64,000 nt of DNA. It comes from Microbacterium amylolyticum. GTDB lineage: Bacteria > Actinomycetota > Actinomycetes > Actinomycetales > Microbacteriaceae. The notes beneath the pieces were generated by a model. The model saw only the letters and a program-made list of their open reading frames with translations. It ran no database searches and was not told the DNA's origin. This document shows, piece after piece, positions 62,988-64,000 of this stretch; position 1 is the stretch's first letter; every line of letters begins with the position of its first letter. Made by a program: the position numbers and the translations under genes. Location: NCBI RefSeq assembly GCF_011046975.1, contig NZ_CP049253.1, positions 1,364,001 to 1,428,000 on the forward strand, in the 5' to 3' direction.

Positions 62988-64000
62988 TCATTCCGCAGAC
63001 ATCCGTCGGCGGCGGAGAGTCAGCACGAACGCTCCAGCGCCCAGAGCGAGCGACGCCAGAATCACGAACACGATCCCCATCTGCTCCGAACCTGTTGCGA
63101 CGAGATCCGCATCATCCGCAACCTCGTCCGGCTCAGGTGCGGGTGTGGGATCGTCAGCCGGTGATTCATCCGGCACCGCTGGCCGATCGTCCGGCTCGGC
63201 TGGTCGATCGTCCGGCTCGGCTGGTCGATCATCCGGCGCTTCTGACGGCTGGTCAGATACCGCCGCCTGATCGGCCACAAACGAGGCCACCCACGTCAAC
63301 GCCGAGTTCCAGTTGACCGTGATCTCGTTGGTCGCCCACGACTGGATGTCATCGACGTAGCAGAACTGCGGCGCACACGGGTGCTCCTCGTTGTACAGCG
63401 ACTTGATAACGGGGTCCCATGTCTCCGTCATCGAGTTGGGGCCACCCGACACCGATCCCCGAGGAGGGTTCGGCAGGCTCGGCTCAAGGGAGTTCGCGAA
63501 CCAACGGCTGTGCTGGTTCTTCGAATACTGGTGACCGTAACCGGTGATGTACGAGTTGTTCAGCGCGTTGCGGCCGAGGAGGTAGTCCATCGACTCGAGA
63601 ACACCATCAGCGAACCGCTGGTCGCTGGTGAGGTCGAACGCCGTTCCGAGGACAACCTGGTTGTTGAGGATCGAGCTGTTCGATCCCCAGTCGTAGTTCC
63701 CATCAACCCCGGGGTACGCCGTGCCGAAAGGCTGCTCAGACTGCCAGCCCAGGTATCGCTCGGCCGCATCAACCACCGACTGGCGGATGTCTGCTCGTCC
63801 CGGAATATCCGATTCGACGATCGCGAGGCTGATTCGTCCAAGCGCTGCCGTTTCGAACCAGTTGAACCCTCCGGCCGACCAAATGTCAGCCGTGTTGTAG
63901 TCGCTGGCAAGAACGTAATCCCGGAACTCAGAATCACCCGTCGTCAGGAACATCTCCGCCGCAGCCCAGTAGAACTCATCCTCGGCCTTGTCGTCGTCGT
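62988..64000 (-). CDS. GH9 cellulase-like enzyme with wall-sorting tail (5' end outside the window)
   Basis: About 337 residues are visible and the frame stays open to position 64000, so the start lies beyond. The catalytic domain is glycoside hydrolase family 9: MDYLLGRNALNNSYITGYG, HSRWFANSLEPSLPNPPRGS, GGPN, and the C-terminal CYVDDIQSWATNEITVNWNS with the family's Asp and NE residues. A linker of PDDRPAE repeats follows, then a sorting tail: LVATG, a hydrophobic segment (VFVILASLALGAGAFVLTL) and RRRR. This suggests sortase anchoring with a variant of LPxTG. It should cut beta-1,4-glucans outside the cell. Carbohydrate-binding modules, if any, lie outside the window. Confidence 0.88.
   Translation of the reverse strand, partial: DDDKAEDEFYWAAAEMFLTTGDSEFRDYVLASDYNTADIWSAGGFNWFETAALGRISLAIVESDIPGRADIRQSVVDAAERYLGWQSEQPFGTAYPGVDGNYDWGSNSSILNNQVVLGTAFDLTSDQRFADGVLESMDYLLGRNALNNSYITGYGHQYSKNQHSRWFANSLEPSLPNPPRGSVSGGPNSMTETWDPVIKSLYNEEHPCAPQFCYVDDIQSWATNEITVNWNSALTWVASFVADQAAVSDQPSEAPDDRPAEPDDRPAEPDDRPAVPDESPADDPTPAPEPDEVADDADLVATGSEQMGIVFVILASLALGAGAFVLTLRRRRMSAE
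63180..63242. repeat. Three 21-bp direct repeats in the GH9 linker
   Basis: Units TGGCCGATCGTCCGGCTC, TGGTCGATCGTCCGGCTC and TGGTCGATCATCCGGCGC, each followed by three bases, encode the PDDRPAE-type linker on the minus strand. Copy number may vary between strains. Confidence 0.75.

Noticed and set aside
63180..63242. CRISPR-like array
   Set aside because: The three 21-bp units are adjacent, without spacers, and encode a protein linker.

Overview
The window reads as chromosomal DNA of a high-GC actinobacterium, most likely a member of the Microbacteriaceae close to Microbacterium. The basis is the gene order of the S10-spc-alpha ribosomal cluster, the lid-less adenylate kinase, the RmlC-RmlD fusion protein and the actinobacterial style of the proteins. 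No 16S rRNA gene is present, so the genus is an inference.

Layout. (1) 1-6770: a partial unknown gene, a YafY-type regulator that has lost its WYL core, a YdeI-family protein, an ornithine/aspartate carbamoyltransferase-like gene, tRNA-Met and tRNA-Thr, an M23 peptidase, an inositol monophosphatase and a membrane protein. (2) 6889-23860: tRNA-Tyr, then the complete ribosomal protein cluster on the minus strand (rpsJ to rplQ, with secY, adk, map, infA, rpmJ and rpoA). No rpsN lies between rplE and rpsH, and strong hairpins divide the cluster into several transcription segments. (3) 23952-34404: the start of a cell-surface polysaccharide region. It holds two GT2 glycosyltransferases and a GtrA flippase in one overlapping operon, a large GT-C/YfhO-like membrane protein, the dTDP-rhamnose operon rmlA-rmlB-rmlCD, a Pro/Glu-rich surface protein and a polyprenyl-phosphate sugar-1-phosphate transferase. 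(4) 34525-57137: the variable part of the same locus. It has three acyltransferases (one frameshifted in a seven-G run), an FrhB-like protein, a Wzx flippase, a polysaccharide pyruvyl transferase, a GT2, a Wzy polymerase, a GT4, an Alg14/Alg13-like fusion and a DUF4012 protein. (5) Insertion sequences and their remnants occur between 36.7 and 59.8 kb: IS3 (two), IS1380 (two identical direct copies), ISL3 (one full, two remnants), IS110, IS5 and IS30. (6) 59858-64000: a lipoprotein, decayed mannose-6-phosphate isomerase and ADP-dependent sugar kinase remnants, a LacI regulator and the C-terminal part of a wall-anchored GH9 cellulase-like enzyme that runs off the window.

How it fits together (inference). 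Regions 3 and 4 form one exopolysaccharide or cell-wall glycopolymer locus: priming transferase, dTDP-rhamnose supply, glycosyltransferases, O-acylation and pyruvylation, Wzx flipping and Wzy polymerisation. The locus appears to be reshaped by insertion sequences. Two identical IS1380 copies bracket a 5.3 kb block that holds one glycosyltransferase and one acyltransferase, plus an ISL3 remnant interrupted by IS110 and overlapped by a second ISL3. This is the most unusual structure seen. No CRISPR array, prophage, known defence system or clear novel enzymatic system was found.
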